IMG/VR virus record: IMGVR_UViG_3300008116_000079
Span: 1 to 55,676 of that record
Length of the DNA stretch: 55,676 nucleotides
Direction: 5' to 3' (one strand)
From: a virus
Position 1 is the stretch's first letter; every line of letters begins with the position of its first letter. The position numbers and the translations under genes were made by a program. Below the pieces are notes generated by a model, which saw only the letters and a program-made list of their open reading frames with translations, had not been told where the DNA came from and did no database searches. Below, piece after piece: positions 18,890 through 28,424 of the stretch.

Positions 18890-21800
18890 TTATGAACCAC
18901 ATCCTTCACATTCAAATGGCGAATCATTTGGTTTAATTGATAAAACCATTTCCTCAACATAATTACTTGTTAAGTTTGATTCTTTAACATTACTTATTTG
19001 ATTTTCAACATTTGGTTTAGAAGTTGTTACATCAATACCCAACCCTTTAATTGGGTCAACAGCCGCCTTAGTTCTAAGATAGTACATTCCGGTTTTTAAA
19101 CCAAGTTTCCACCCGTATAAATGAGCAGCCATAACTTTTGTTTTATTTGCGTTATCAATAAATAAATTTAATGACTGAGATTGGTCGATATAAATTGACC
19201 TATTTGCCGCCATTGTTAGAATTCTTTTTTGTGACATTTCCCAAACTGTCTTATAAATTTCTTTTACATCAACAGGTATCTCGGGTATGTTTTGAACCGA
19301 ACCGTTTTCCATTATTAATTTTTTCTTTATTTCATCAGACCACAAACCTCTTTCCAACAATTCATTAACCAAATGTTTGTTGATTACGATGAACTCCCCA
19401 CCTAGTGTTCTTCTTGAATAAAGATTGGATGTGAATGGTTCGAATGCCTCGTTATTACCTAAAATTTGAGCGGTAGATGCTGTTGGCATAGGTGCAACTA
19501 ATAAAGAGTTTCTTATACCATATTTGACAACATCTTTTCTTAGCGATTTCCAATCCCATCTTCCACTTGTGTCCTTGTCTGTTTTACCCCATAACTCGTA
19601 TTGAAATTGACCCTTAGATAAGGGAGAACCATCAAATGAAGAGTATGCCCCATTTTCAATAGCCAAGTCTTTAGATGATGTGAGAGCCGCGAAATAAATT
19701 GTTTCAAATATTTCTACTTGTAATTTGTCTGCATCCTCACTTTCAAAAGGTAATTTTAACATACAAAATACATCTGCCAATCCTTGAACACCTAAACCAA
19801 CTGGTCTATGTTTCATGTTTGAAAGTTTTGTTTCCTCAGTAGGATAAAAATTTAAATCAATAACGTTGTTTAGGTTTTTTACAACTTGATACACATATTC
19901 ATATAGTAAATCGTGATTAAATTCTTTGTTGACTATGTATTTTGGTAAAGCAATTGATGCTAAATTACAAACCGCTTGTTCTTCTGAAGAAGAAAATTCT
20001 AGAATTTCAGTGCAATTAAATGTTTTTAATCCTTGTGAAATAAAAATATGTTCATCATTATAAATTGTTGGACAATAAACATCTTCTTTACCCACATATT
20101 CTATGGATTTTACTTTATATCCCTTTTTCGTATTATCCCGAAATTCACGATTATCAATGATTATGTTTTTTCTATCAAGAAACCCTATTTTTTCATTTAT
20201 TTTTTGTGAGTCATTTTTATTACCAACAATTAATCTATAACAATCTTTTGTTTTGTATAGTGAATATCCACCTTTACCATTTGGTAATGACCGTTGACCT
20301 CCATTTCTTAACAATCTAATAGATGTTTGAAGACCTAAATTTTGAAAAATTAATTGAAGCTCTTTTAAAAAATCAATATTTATGTCGGCATAACTTATTT
20401 GTGTTGGCTCCCCTTTTGATTTATTTTTATTAGCTGTTCCATCAGCAAATAATAAACCCCGCAAATAAGACCATTGCGTTTCTTCATTTGAAGACCAAAT
20501 CCATTCGGGTACATATCCCTTTTCAAAGAGTAATTCTTTTTTAAAAAATTCACTAGATAATCTTTTTTTCTTTACTTTAGAAAATGAAACAACACAATCT
20601 ATAAATTTACCACCTTTAGTTGAATATCTAGGTTTATACTCGTATTTTGAATATAATTTTTGAATTTTGTTTTCAATCTCTTCAACTAAATCAAAATCAT
20701 TTTCCCATAAATCAAATAAAATTGATGATTTGTTTTGTGTACCATCTGATTGATATAAACCCAATAAAAAGGCCTCATCTACCATTTCTTTTGAACCAAA
20801 CAATCCTTTATTAGTTTGTACTGCTATTTTATCACCTATTTTTAAATCCTTACATTCAATACGTGTTATATTATTTCTTGAGTCAATTACAGGTATTCCA
20901 TGATATGGTGTTACTTTATGTTCCATACCATTTTCTAATGTTATTTTATAAACATCTTCATTTTCACCTCGTTTAATCATTTTGGATGATTTGACAATTT
21001 CAGAACCATTAAAAAGTTCTAATTCCACATCCATTTCACACAATTCTTTGGCTGTTAAGTAACCCTTTGTTGTCACCACTCTTTGGTCACCTGTTATACA
21101 CAAATTAGATGATTTTATTGTACCTAAATTCTTTTGGTTTGATTTGTAATTAGCAGCATCCTTATATAACATATAAGGAACACCTGTTTCAATTTGAGCA
21201 GTTAAAATAGCGTCCATTAATTTTCTGGCCTTTACAACTTTTCTAGCCCTACCCTCCTTTTCGTATCTTTCATATAACTCAGTAAAATCTTGTGTAAATT
21301 TGTATGGGTCATCATATACGTCAGATAATCCAGGTGCCTCATCTGGTGAAAATAATGACCATTCTAAATCTTGTTCTACTCTTTTCATAAATAAGTCAGG
21401 GACCCACATCGCTAAAAATAAATCTCTAGCCCTTAATTCTTCTTTTCCATGATTTTTTCTTAATTCAATAAACTCAAATACATCTGAGTGCCATGGTTCA
21501 AGATAAACAGCGAATGAACCGCGGCGGCGACCCCCTTGGTTAATCCAACGAGCAACTTCATTGTATGTTTTCATCATTGGTAACAAACCATCTGATTCTC
21601 CACCAGTACCTTTGATATATGCACCTTTACCTCTTACATCATGAACATGTAAACCAATACCACCGGCCCATTTAGATATCTTCGCGACATCTTTTATTGT
21701 GTCAAATAAACCATCAATATCATCACCTTTATTACCAATCAAGAAACAGGACGACATTTGTGGTCTGTGTGTTCCTGCGTTAAATAAAGTAGGTGTTGCG

Positions 21801-22399
21801 TGTGTATAATAATGTTGTGATAAATCATCATAAATTCTTAAAGCGGTCTCTATGTCATTATTACAAATACCAACAGCAACTCTCATGTACATGTATTGTG
21901 GTCTTTCAACAATACGATTACCAATCTTTAATAGATATGAACGTTCTAATGTTTTAAACCCAAAATAATCAAAATCAAAATCTCTTTCTTGAATAATCGC
22001 ACCATCTAAAACATCCTTATATTGTTGAACAAAATTATAGGTTTCATTTGAAATTAATGAAGATTCCTTATTTGTTTTCGGTTCAACAAATAAATGCAAT
22101 TCCTTGATTGAATGTGAGAATTTTTTTGGTGTGGTTTTATGTAAATTAGATACCGCCAATCTACCAGCTAATTTTGCGTAATCTGAGTGAGAGGTGACAA
22201 GAGATGCCGCAGTTTCCGCTGCTAAAACATCTAACTCTGTTGTTGATATACCGTCATAAATACCTTGTGTCACTTTAAGGGTTATCAATGTCGGGTCAAC
22301 ATATTCAAGATTTAAATCATCGCAAAAATTTTGAATTCTTCTTGTAATTTTGTCATATCTCATTTCTTCCAATGAGCCATCTCTTTTTTTAACTTTCAT
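18890..22399 (-). CDS. nrdA: Ribonucleotide reductase large subunit (class I) with in-frame intein
   Basis: The protein is 1169 residues, of which 434-795 are an intein, leaving an 807-residue enzyme. NrdA reduces ribonucleoside diphosphates to deoxyribonucleotides with NrdB. Visible landmarks are an N-terminal ATP-cone region (MKVKKRDGSLEEMRYDKITR), the redox Cys in MSSCFLIGN (C218), and the thiyl-radical Cys in NL-CTEILEF (C796, corresponding to E. coli C439). The second redox Cys is in EQAVCNLASI (C811), the radical-transfer Tyr pair in KTGMYYLRTKA, and the C-terminal shuttle in ECEGCGS. The sequence resembles eukaryotic/Bacteroidota enzymes more than T4 NrdA. It lies 11 bp downstream of nrdB in the replication operon, whose transcript ends at the terminator near 18780. 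Activity should depend on intein removal because the splice point is the catalytic cysteine. Confidence 0.95.
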   Translation of the reverse strand: MKVKKRDGSLEEMRYDKITRRIQNFCDDLNLEYVDPTLITLKVTQGIYDGISTTELDVLAAETAASLVTSHSDYAKLAGRLAVSNLHKTTPKKFSHSIKELHLFVEPKTNKESSLISNETYNFVQQYKDVLDGAIIQERDFDFDYFGFKTLERSYLLKIGNRIVERPQYMYMRVAVGICNNDIETALRIYDDLSQHYYTHATPTLFNAGTHRPQMSSCFLIGNKGDDIDGLFDTIKDVAKISKWAGGIGLHVHDVRGKGAYIKGTGGESDGLLPMMKTYNEVARWINQGGRRRGSFAVYLEPWHSDVFEFIELRKNHGKEELRARDLFLAMWVPDLFMKRVEQDLEWSLFSPDEAPGLSDVYDDPYKFTQDFTELYERYEKEGRARKVVKARKLMDAILTAQIETGVPYMLYKDAANYKSNQKNLGTIKSSNLCITGDQRVVTTKGYLTAKELCEMDVELELFNGSEIVKSSKMIKRGENEDVYKITLENGMEHKVTPYHGIPVIDSRNNITRIECKDLKIGDKIAVQTNKGLFGSKEMVDEAFLLGLYQSDGTQNKSSILFDLWENDFDLVEEIENKIQKLYSKYEYKPRYSTKGGKFIDCVVSFSKVKKKRLSSEFFKKELLFEKGYVPEWIWSSNEETQWSYLRGLLFADGTANKNKSKGEPTQISYADINIDFLKELQLIFQNLGLQTSIRLLRNGGQRSLPNGKGGYSLYKTKDCYRLIVGNKNDSQKINEKIGFLDRKNIIIDNREFRDNTKKGYKVKSIEYVGKEDVYCPTIYNDEHIFISQGLKTFNCTEILEFSSSEEQAVCNLASIALPKYIVNKEFNHDLLYEYVYQVVKNLNNVIDLNFYPTEETKLSNMKHRPVGLGVQGLADVFCMLKLPFESEDADKLQVEIFETIYFAALTSSKDLAIENGAYSSFDGSPLSKGQFQYELWGKTDKDTSGRWDWKSLRKDVVKYGIRNSLLVAPMPTASTAQILGNNEAFEPFTSNLYSRRTLGGEFIVINKHLVNELLERGLWSDEIKKKLIMENGSVQNIPEIPVDVKEIYKTVWEMSQKRILTMAANRSIYIDQSQSLNLFIDNANKTKVMAAHLYGWKLGLKTGMYYLRTKAAVDPIKGLGIDVTTSKPNVENQISNVKESNLTSNYVEEMVLSIKPNDSPFECEGCGS
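20015..21100 (-). mobile_element. Intein with LAGLIDADG homing endonuclease inside NrdA
   Basis: A 362-residue intein (residues 434-795 of the precursor). It starts with Cys (CITGDQRVVTTKGYLTAKEL, block A) and has the block B TxxH motif in HKVTPYHGIP. The two LAGLIDADG helices are FLLGLYQSDGT (~544-554) and YLRGLLFADGT (~645-655). It ends with block F/G (VYCPTIYNDEHIFIS, then GLKTFN) followed by Cys+1. Both acidic residues of the endonuclease motifs are present, so it looks like an active homing element. The penultimate residue is Phe rather than the usual His. Boundaries were set by comparing the flanking KSSNL and CTEILEF with intein-free NrdA, which reads SNLCxEI. Confidence 0.93.
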
Positions 22400-22410
22400 A
22401 TCTTTAAATT

Positions 22411-23388
22411 TTAAAAATCAACATCATCAAATGAACCACTCATATCCTCAATAGATGTAACAGTATTCACACCCGCTTTTTGGTATTCAGCAACTCTTTT
22501 TTCAAAGAAATTAGTTTTACCTTGAAGTGCGATATTTTGCATAAAATCAAAAGGGTTCTCAACATTATATACTTTAGAACAATTTAAAGAAACTAATAGT
22601 CTATCTGTAACAAATTCCAAATATTGAGACATTAGGTCAGAATTCATCCCAATTAATCTAACAGGTAATGCCTCAAGAATAAATTCTTTTTCTACTTCTA
22701 AAGCACCACATATGATTTCTTTTATTTTCTTTTCAGACAATTTATTTTGAATATGTTGATTGTATAGATGACAAGCAAAGTCACAGTGCATACCTTCGTC
22801 TCTTGAGATTAATTCATTTGAGAAAGTTAGACCGGGCATTAATCCACGTTTTTTCAACCAAAAAATTGAACAAAATGAACCCGAAAAGAAGATACCTTCA
22901 ACAGCGGCAAAAGCAATTAATCTTTCAACAAACGAATCGGAGTTAATCCACTTTATTGCCCATTCCGCTTTCTTTTTAATTGCCGGAATAGTTTCAATCG
23001 CATTGAATAATTTATTTTGTTCCTGTTTGTCTTTAATATAAGTGTCAATTAACAACGAATAGGTTTCACTATGAATATTTTCCATCATAATTTGAAAACC
23101 ATAAAACATTTTCGCTTCAGTGTATTGAACTTCATTAACAAAATTCATCGCTAAATTTTCATTAACAATACCATCAGATGCAGCAAAAAACGCCAAAACA
23201 TGTTTTACGAAATGTTGTTCATCTTCGTTTAATTTATTTTCCCAATCATAGATATCATCCTTTAAATCTATTTCTTCCGCGGTCCAAAAACAAGCCTGTT
23301 GTTGTTTATAAAGCCTCCAAATGTCATGATATTCAATTGGAAAAAGGACAAAGCGACCCGGATTTTCTTGTAAAATCTTTTCTTTCAT
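22411..23388 (-). CDS. nrdB: Ribonucleotide reductase small subunit (class I, radical-generating)
   Basis: The protein is 325 residues. It carries the di-iron and tyrosyl-radical site: D72 in [12 protein letters not shown]103 and H106 in MENIHSETY, the radical Tyr Y110, the Glu in [10 protein letters not shown], and Glu and His in [14 protein letters not shown]. Segments [17 protein letters not shown] and [20 protein letters not shown] closely resemble vertebrate R2, as in many Bacteroidota. The C-terminal acidic tail SFDDVDF is the peptide that docks on NrdA. The gene sits between helicase gp41 and nrdA with gaps of 16 and 11 bp, so nucleotide supply is co-transcribed with replication proteins. 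Confidence 0.96.
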   Translation of the reverse strand: MKEKILQENPGRFVLFPIEYHDIWRLYKQQQACFWTAEEIDLKDDIYDWENKLNEDEQHFVKHVLAFFAASDGIVNENLAMNFVNEVQYTEAKMFYGFQIMMENIHSETYSLLIDTYIKDKQEQNKLFNAIETIPAIKKKAEWAIKWINSDSFVERLIAFAAVEGIFFSGSFCSIFWLKKRGLMPGLTFSNELISRDEGMHCDFACHLYNQHIQNKLSEKKIKEIICGALEVEKEFILEALPVRLIGMNSDLMSQYLEFVTDRLLVSLNCSKVYNVENPFDFMQNIALQGKTNFFEKRVAEYQKAGVNTVTSIEDMSGSFDDVDF

Positions 23389-23404
23389 AATTATAATTTT
23401 TTTT

Positions 23405-24781
23405 TTAATTTGTGTTCAACATTTGATTTCTACGGATAAAAGCTTCTTTTGCTCTCGTAGCGTTGTCTTTTTGTTTCTCCTCTTTGTGTCCGAGAAGAGT
23501 TGTTTGAGATTCGGTATCAATAATCAAATATTCATTATCAAATTTACAGTTTTGCCATATAATACCGTCCTTACCTATTCTTGATTTAAGAAGGGTCATA
23601 GTTGCCATTTTGTGGTCTTTTTGTTCAATAGTTTTACCTATCGATAGAATCACGTGAGCAATTTGAGCTTTTTTAATTGAACCACCCATTTGGTCACTAT
23701 TAACCACTTCTGATGAAATAGATTCCCTATTACCTTGAGTAGCGGTCCATATTACTAAATTAAATTCATTTGTCATAGATTCTAAACTTCTCATTACGGA
23801 ACCCTCACCTTTCCATTCATCCCCATATTGTGATTTTTCTGGTGATATACAATCAACGTAATCAATTATCAATAAGTCTATTTTTTTTCCTTCAGATAAT
23901 CTTTTTCTAATTCTTGTTTTTATTTCAGAAATGGTAACAGAATCACTTGGTAATTTTAACAAATCAAGACTCCCCTTACTGTTTGTACTTTTTTCTAAAA
24001 CAGCATTTTTTACTAATTCTTTATTATCTGGTTGTTCATCTGGTGAAACACCCGACCATATGGTATAATGTTTACGTTTAATAACATCTGTACTATCCTC
24101 AAAAAATACTTGAAGCACATTGAAACCGTAGTTATATGCCGTGTTAGCAAATAAAGTTAATAATGTCGATTTCCCTGTACCTGTTGGTGCTAATACTACA
24201 CCTAATTCACCTATACCTAAACCACCTTTAAGTACACTGTCTAAACCACTGATACCAGTTGGTATGGGGCACCTATTATCCTTTTCTAACGCTTGGTCAA
24301 TGTTTTGAAAAACATCGACGGTCTCATCGGGCGGTAGACCAACTCTAAGTGCTTTCTGTATTATCCCCTCAATTTTATGATATTCTTGAAATGCCCCGTT
24401 TTCAATAATAGTATTGACATGTTTAATCTCTTTTTTGAGATTTTGTTGTTTACAAAAATTTAACGCCTCTTCTTGGACCATAGGGTCCTCTTTGGTGTTA
24501 TCCATTAAATCTTGTATTGTATCAAGATGGACTCTAGCAGATTCTTGAGAACCATACTCCATCACAATTGTCTGTGATAAACTCTGATAATCAGGAATTT
24601 TATTATATTTTTGATAATACTCTTTAATGTGTTGGGTAATGTATTTAAATGATTGATTGTCAAAGTATTTGCTTTCAATTACATCAATAATTTGTTCTCC
24701 ATATTTTTTGTTTTCGATAATTGCTTTTAAAAGTGTTTGTTGAAATGATGCTCCTAGAAATCCAAAATTTTTTTCTGACAT
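23405..24781 (-). CDS. 41: Replicative DNA helicase, gp41/DnaB-like
   Basis: The protein is 458 residues, close to T4 gp41 (475). The N-terminal helical domain (1-150) is followed by the RecA-like motor. Walker A is APTGTGKST (198-206), the H1a glutamate is in QVFFEDS (~228), Walker B is DLLIIDYVD (302-310), and the sensor Gln is in [11 protein letters not shown]. This hexameric 5'-3' helicase unwinds DNA at the fork with the primase and gp43. No separate primase is seen in this window. The gene follows a small hypothetical gene (13-bp gap) and precedes nrdB within the replication operon. Confidence 0.93.
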   Translation of the reverse strand: MSEKNFGFLGASFQQTLLKAIIENKKYGEQIIDVIESKYFDNQSFKYITQHIKEYYQKYNKIPDYQSLSQTIVMEYGSQESARVHLDTIQDLMDNTKEDPMVQEEALNFCKQQNLKKEIKHVNTIIENGAFQEYHKIEGIIQKALRVGLPPDETVDVFQNIDQALEKDNRCPIPTGISGLDSVLKGGLGIGELGVVLAPTGTGKSTLLTLFANTAYNYGFNVLQVFFEDSTDVIKRKHYTIWSGVSPDEQPDNKELVKNAVLEKSTNSKGSLDLLKLPSDSVTISEIKTRIRKRLSEGKKIDLLIIDYVDCISPEKSQYGDEWKGEGSVMRSLESMTNEFNLVIWTATQGNRESISSEVVNSDQMGGSIKKAQIAHVILSIGKTIEQKDHKMATMTLLKSRIGKDGIIWQNCKFDNEYLIIDTESQTTLLGHKEEKQKDNATRAKEAFIRRNQMLNTN

Positions 24782-24794
24782 GTTTTTTTATTTT

Positions 24795-25238
24795 TTATAA
24801 TTCATAATTTAAATACGTTGTTTCCAAATCTTTAGAAGACAATACGTTTGTTAGTTCTGATAAATATCTTTTAAGATATGGACGAATATCTACAGTATAC
24901 CTTACCTTCGGGTGATAATAGTTAGCCGGAAACATACTTCTGATAAATACTTCATCACCTAACTTAATTTCCAAAACAAAGTACTCTTGAGTACTGTCTA
25001 ATTTAGTTTCGGAGTCATCCGAATCGTAAAAAAATTCCATGTTATCGTATAGATAATCCATAGTTTTTATTTTTAAATCTTCACCAATTTCATCGCAAAT
25101 ATTTTTTACAATGTAGTATAAATCCATAGAATGGCGAATCTGTGGATTGTACTCTCTTACGTTGAAAAACCTTTGACATACGATATTGTTTTCAAGTGTA
25201 AGTAGAAATTCGAATTTTAATAGTTCTTGATTATTCAT
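24795..25238 (-). CDS. Hypothetical protein in replication operon
   Basis: The protein is 147 residues and begins MNNQELLKFEFLLTLENNIV. It has a Tyr/Asp-rich middle and the segment RSMFPANYYHPKVRYTVDIR. I do not recognise a family and see no membrane segment or catalytic motif. Its start overlaps the end of the RNase H gene by 8 nt and it is followed closely by helicase gp41, so it is co-expressed with both. In T4 the helicase loader gp59 works with these proteins, but I see no similarity to gp59, so such a role would be speculation. Confidence 0.6.
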   Translation of the reverse strand: MNNQELLKFEFLLTLENNIVCQRFFNVREYNPQIRHSMDLYYIVKNICDEIGEDLKIKTMDYLYDNMEFFYDSDDSETKLDSTQEYFVLEIKLGDEVFIRSMFPANYYHPKVRYTVDIRPYLKRYLSELTNVLSSKDLETTYLNYEL

Positions 25239-26253
25239 TTGTTTTGATTTTAATTGTTTTTTTATTTTTTTCTTTTCTTGTTAATCTTAAAAATGGATTT
25301 AAAAATTTTATCCACGCATCATCCGATTTTGGTAGTAGTAAAAATAATCCATCCTCAATCATCATCTTCATTGTGTTTTTATATGAACGACCCTCTGAAT
25401 CCATATAATCATCTACTAATAAAGATATTGATTCTTTAGCATCTTCGGTTAAAAATGGGGAATCAAGACTAACTATTTTTTCATTAACTTGAAAAAACTC
25501 CTCTCCCAAAACACCGTATTTAGTAACACCAGTTATAAAATTAGTTATTGACTTGTTATGTTTATCATTTTCAAACAAATCATTAAATTTATTTCTTATA
25601 TATTCTAATGTTAATTGCCTTTCTTTTAATTCAGGAACAGCATTTACCAATTTTGTGATTCCTAAACTTTTTATTCCCGCGATATTATCGGATTTATCAC
25701 CACATATCATTTTAACAAATTTAACATTTTCAATCAAAATTTCTTCTTGTTCGTATGTAAACATATCATTTTGTTGATAAAATTTACTATACGATGGATT
25801 ATATATTCTTGTTTTTTCAGAAACTAATTGAGTAAGGTCACCATCCCCTGAAAAAATAATCTTATTTTCATTTGGTGAATTTTGAACATAATACGCAATC
25901 GAGTCATCACTTTCACAATATTCATATTCACCTTGTCTAACATATAGGTCTTCTAAATATTGTTTTATCCTATTTCTTTCTCTTGTGTATGAATTTAATT
26001 CTTCTTCTGTCCTAATTCTAACCCTTCTATTTTGTTTATATTGGTGATAAAAACCTCTTCTAGTTTGTGAACCGTTTTCTCCATCCCAAAAAACAACTAC
26101 TTTATCTAAATGATGTTTATCAATAAAGATACGAATAGTATTGATGAAATGATATATCCCACCAATATGTTCCCCTTTATGAAAATGATTTTTTAGTGCA
26201 AAAAACCCGATTGTTAGTAAATTATCGCCATCTACTAAAAGTACATTAGACAT
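25231..26253 (-). CDS. rnh: RNase H-like 5'-3' exonuclease (FEN-1 family)
   Basis: The protein is 340 residues (T4 RNase H is 305). The N-terminus MSNVLLVDGDNLLTIGF carries the first metal-binding aspartates (D8, D10). VVVFWDGENGSQTRRGFYHQ is the conserved DG...R..hYK segment. DDSIAYYVQ and KIIFSGDGDLTQLVSE hold further acidic ligands, and KMICGDKSDNIAGIKSLGI is the helix-hairpin-helix DNA-binding segment of the family. It removes RNA primers and flaps from lagging-strand fragments. It lies between UvsX and helicase gp41 in the replication operon. Confidence 0.9.
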   Translation of the reverse strand: MSNVLLVDGDNLLTIGFFALKNHFHKGEHIGGIYHFINTIRIFIDKHHLDKVVVFWDGENGSQTRRGFYHQYKQNRRVRIRTEEELNSYTRERNRIKQYLEDLYVRQGEYEYCESDDSIAYYVQNSPNENKIIFSGDGDLTQLVSEKTRIYNPSYSKFYQQNDMFTYEQEEILIENVKFVKMICGDKSDNIAGIKSLGITKLVNAVPELKERQLTLEYIRNKFNDLFENDKHNKSITNFITGVTKYGVLGEEFFQVNEKIVSLDSPFLTEDAKESISLLVDDYMDSEGRSYKNTMKMMIEDGLFLLLPKSDDAWIKFLNPFLRLTRKEKNKKTIKIKTNE

Positions 26254-26279
26254 TTATCATTGTTCTAATTGTTAAACAA

Positions 26280-27281
26280 TCAAGATTCATCTGAATCTTC
26301 TTCAAAAATAACTGAGTCTTTTAACTCAAAATCACCACCACCTATTTTTTCTTTCCAAAAGTTAGAGTATTCTTTTTTATAAGTTTCTAACGATTCTTTT
26401 GTATCAGGAATGTATCCATTATGAACGACAATCACTTTCCCATCTTTATATCCCAAACCATTGACGTGATTTTTTATTATTGATATTTTTGTTCTAATGG
26501 CGTATGTGATTTTTCTACCATCTTTTACCGCATCAATATGATTGATTCCCGATTTTTTCTGATTACCAAACAAGAACACCAACGCGGATGCCAACCAAAG
26601 AGCCTCCCCACCTTTTGCTTTAATTTCTGGTTGACCAAAAGGATTATCAGGTAATTCAACCCATGGTTGATTAACCACAACCATTGTCAAATAATATGAA
26701 TTTTCTGCGGAAGGATAATCTTCTTTTTTTGATTTGGTAATTCTCGCATGTATTCCCATTCCAATTTTATCTGACAATACACTGGCGTTATGTTGTTTTC
26801 CTCCTTTACCTTCAAAGGTCATTTTACATGGAATTGAACCTATCGAGTCCCAACAAAGTAATATATTTCTTGGGATGTCACCATTTTCATGAGCGTCTAT
26901 AATCTCATTAACAAAATCGGTTGCTTGTTCAATATACTCAAAAGAATCGTTAAAGATGAAATCTCCTGACCATTCACCGTTTTCATCTTTTTTTGCTTCA
27001 AGACCCAATTCAACTGCGTGTTCCCATTTCCATTTTCTTTCAGTGATAATGAAGACAACTAAATCACCTCTCCTTTGAGCGTCAACCGCAGACAATATCA
27101 TTGCGGTTGTCTTTGATGAATTAGTGTGGCCCAAAAACATGTTTATATTACCCATAACGGGACCCGGTAAACCACATGCACCATTAAAGGTTTCACCACA
27201 ATAATAAAATTTCTCTTCTTTGTATTTTGTTTTAGAAGAAAATTTTGAAATATAATCGAATTCTTTTTTCTTAATTGGCAT
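26280..27281 (-). CDS. uvsX: UvsX-like RecA-family recombinase
   Basis: The protein is 333 residues. Walker A is degenerate: G51-HTNSS-K57-T58-T59, with Ser replacing the second glycine. T4 UvsX also departs from the consensus at this site. ITERKWKWEH (from ~79) supplies the catalytic glutamate region and NILLCWDSIGSIP (~141-153) is Walker B. MVVVNQPWVELPDNPFGQPE corresponds to the loop region and KAKGGEALWLASALVFLF to the conserved C-terminal core. It catalyses strand exchange for recombination-dependent replication and repair. The C-terminus is acidic (VIFEEDSDES). It is transcribed after gp32, separated from it by a terminator that probably allows read-through. Confidence 0.9.
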   Translation of the reverse strand: MPIKKKEFDYISKFSSKTKYKEEKFYYCGETFNGACGLPGPVMGNINMFLGHTNSSKTTAMILSAVDAQRRGDLVVFIITERKWKWEHAVELGLEAKKDENGEWSGDFIFNDSFEYIEQATDFVNEIIDAHENGDIPRNILLCWDSIGSIPCKMTFEGKGGKQHNASVLSDKIGMGIHARITKSKKEDYPSAENSYYLTMVVVNQPWVELPDNPFGQPEIKAKGGEALWLASALVFLFGNQKKSGINHIDAVKDGRKITYAIRTKISIIKNHVNGLGYKDGKVIVVHNGYIPDTKESLETYKKEYSNFWKEKIGGGDFELKDSVIFEEDSDES

Positions 27282-27309
27282 TGTATATTTTATAATTTTT
27301 TGTTTAAAA

Positions 27310-27356
27310 AAATAAGAGCATGGACACAGTGTCTATGATAGTGTCCATGCTCAATC
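27310..27356 (-). terminator. Strong terminator after the gp32 gene
   Basis: A perfect 12-bp stem (GAGCATGGACAC/GTGTCCATGCTC at 27316-27327 and 27341-27352) with a 13-nt loop, followed on the minus strand by TTATTTTTTT. It would uncouple abundant gp32 mRNA from the downstream recombination genes, as with T4 gene 32. Confidence 0.93.
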
Positions 27357-27360
27357 TTAA

Positions 27361-28218
27361 TTAGAATGGTAGTTCGTCGTCTTCAGTAAAACCTTCTTGT
27401 GGGTCAACATAATCAGGTTCTTGTGTTTGTGGTTGTTCTGTTTTATTAGAGCCCCCGATTTTTTCTTCACCTGAAGATGTGGACACCCACTTACCTGTAA
27501 CGCTGTCCCATTTTGGATTTTGGTCAGTTGCAACCATTTCCAAATACTCTTCTGGTTTTTTCGAATAAACATCAGACCAAATTAATGGGTCGTTAATCCA
27601 AGAATCCGCAACTGATTTATCTTCATGCAATGGACTTGGGTCCTCGGGGATAATCTGAGTAATTGTGGTATAATCCCTACCATTACCTGCTTTTGAAAGG
27701 TTCAAATTCAAAATCAAATCTCGTCCTTTTAATGGGTCGGTAATATCACCTTTGTTCCTAAATAAAGGAATCAATTTATCATAAACACCTTCACTTTTTG
27801 TGTTATACTTAAAACGCCAAAATTTTACACCATCCTGTTCATTATCTCTATCAATCAATTTAACGATAAAGAATTTGCGAGAACGATATTGACGAGCAAG
27901 TACTTTATCGGATTCAACTCCTGATGTCATTAAACCTTCACGAACTTCATCCAATGGAGAACGTTTTCCCTCTTGTTTTGGGTCATAAAGTTTAACCCAA
28001 TCTCCATTTACTTGGATTTCATGAAAAAAGACCTCTACAAAAGGTGAGCCATCTTTTGCGGGAAGAATCCTAATTCTTTTTTCTTGACTACGAATACCTT
28101 TAGGTAAAACGGTAGTGAAGTATTTTTTCATCCTGTCTTCTTGAGACATTCCAACGGTGCCACTTGTGGCTTGTTTGTTTTTTTCGTACTGTGCTAGTAC
28201 TGCTTCTAATGTTGACAT
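27361..28218 (-). CDS. 32: Single-stranded DNA-binding protein, gp32-like
   Basis: The protein is 285 residues (T4 gp32 is 301). It has an N-terminal basic self-association region (YEKNKQATSG...), then an OB-fold core (EKRIRILPAKDGSPFVEVFF, then RKFFIVKLIDRDNEQDGVKF, then DLILNLNLSKAGNGRDYTTI). The C-terminal tail is acidic and Gln/Pro-rich, ending GFTEDDELPF, the protein-interaction tail used to recruit replication partners. The T4 zinc-binding cysteines are not seen. It coats ssDNA at forks and assists UvsX and gp43. It has its own early-type promoter (28243-28273) and a strong terminator, consistent with high-level expression. Confidence 0.9.
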   Translation of the reverse strand: MSTLEAVLAQYEKNKQATSGTVGMSQEDRMKKYFTTVLPKGIRSQEKRIRILPAKDGSPFVEVFFHEIQVNGDWVKLYDPKQEGKRSPLDEVREGLMTSGVESDKVLARQYRSRKFFIVKLIDRDNEQDGVKFWRFKYNTKSEGVYDKLIPLFRNKGDITDPLKGRDLILNLNLSKAGNGRDYTTITQIIPEDPSPLHEDKSVADSWINDPLIWSDVYSKKPEEYLEMVATDQNPKWDSVTGKWVSTSSGEEKIGGSNKTEQPQTQEPDYVDPQEGFTEDDELPF

Positions 28219-28242
28219 AATTTTTTGTTTTTAATTGTATCT

Positions 28243-28273
28243 AAAATATACGTAATAAAAATCAAATTTCAAA
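28243..28273 (-). promoter_or_regulatory. Bacteroidota-type early promoter for gp32
   Basis: The coding strand has TTTG (28270-28273), exactly 19 nt, then TATATTTT (28243-28250). This is one base off the Bacteroidota consensus TTTG-N19/20-TAnnTTTG. It leaves a ~25-35 nt leader before the ATG at 28218. The gp43 promoter has the same architecture. Confidence 0.6.
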
Positions 28274-28296
28274 ACGTTATCAATTTTTTTTTGTAT

Positions 28297-28373
28297 TGGT
28301 AGGGGAAGCGGGACTCGAACCCACAACCTCGTGCTCCCAAAGCACGTAATCTAACCAATTGATATATTCCCCT
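28297..28373 (-). tRNA. tRNA-Pro (UGG)
   Basis: The 7-bp acceptor stem is AGGGGAA/TTCCCCT, discriminator A, and a genomically encoded CCA. The anticodon stem CGTGC/GCACG carries the loop TTTGGGA, giving anticodon TGG. The T arm is GTGGG-TTCGAGT-CCCGC. It lies upstream of gp32 and downstream of tRNA-Asp. Confidence 0.95.
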
Positions 28374-28424
28374 GTGTTTCCCCACCCTGAGATTTGGGGT
28401 GAGGAGGAACAAAAGTCCCAAACG

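Noticed and set aside
20015-21100. Group I intron in nrdA
   Set aside because: The insert is open, in frame, begins with Cys and ends Asn-Cys, and contains intein blocks A, B, F and G. It is a protein-level element.
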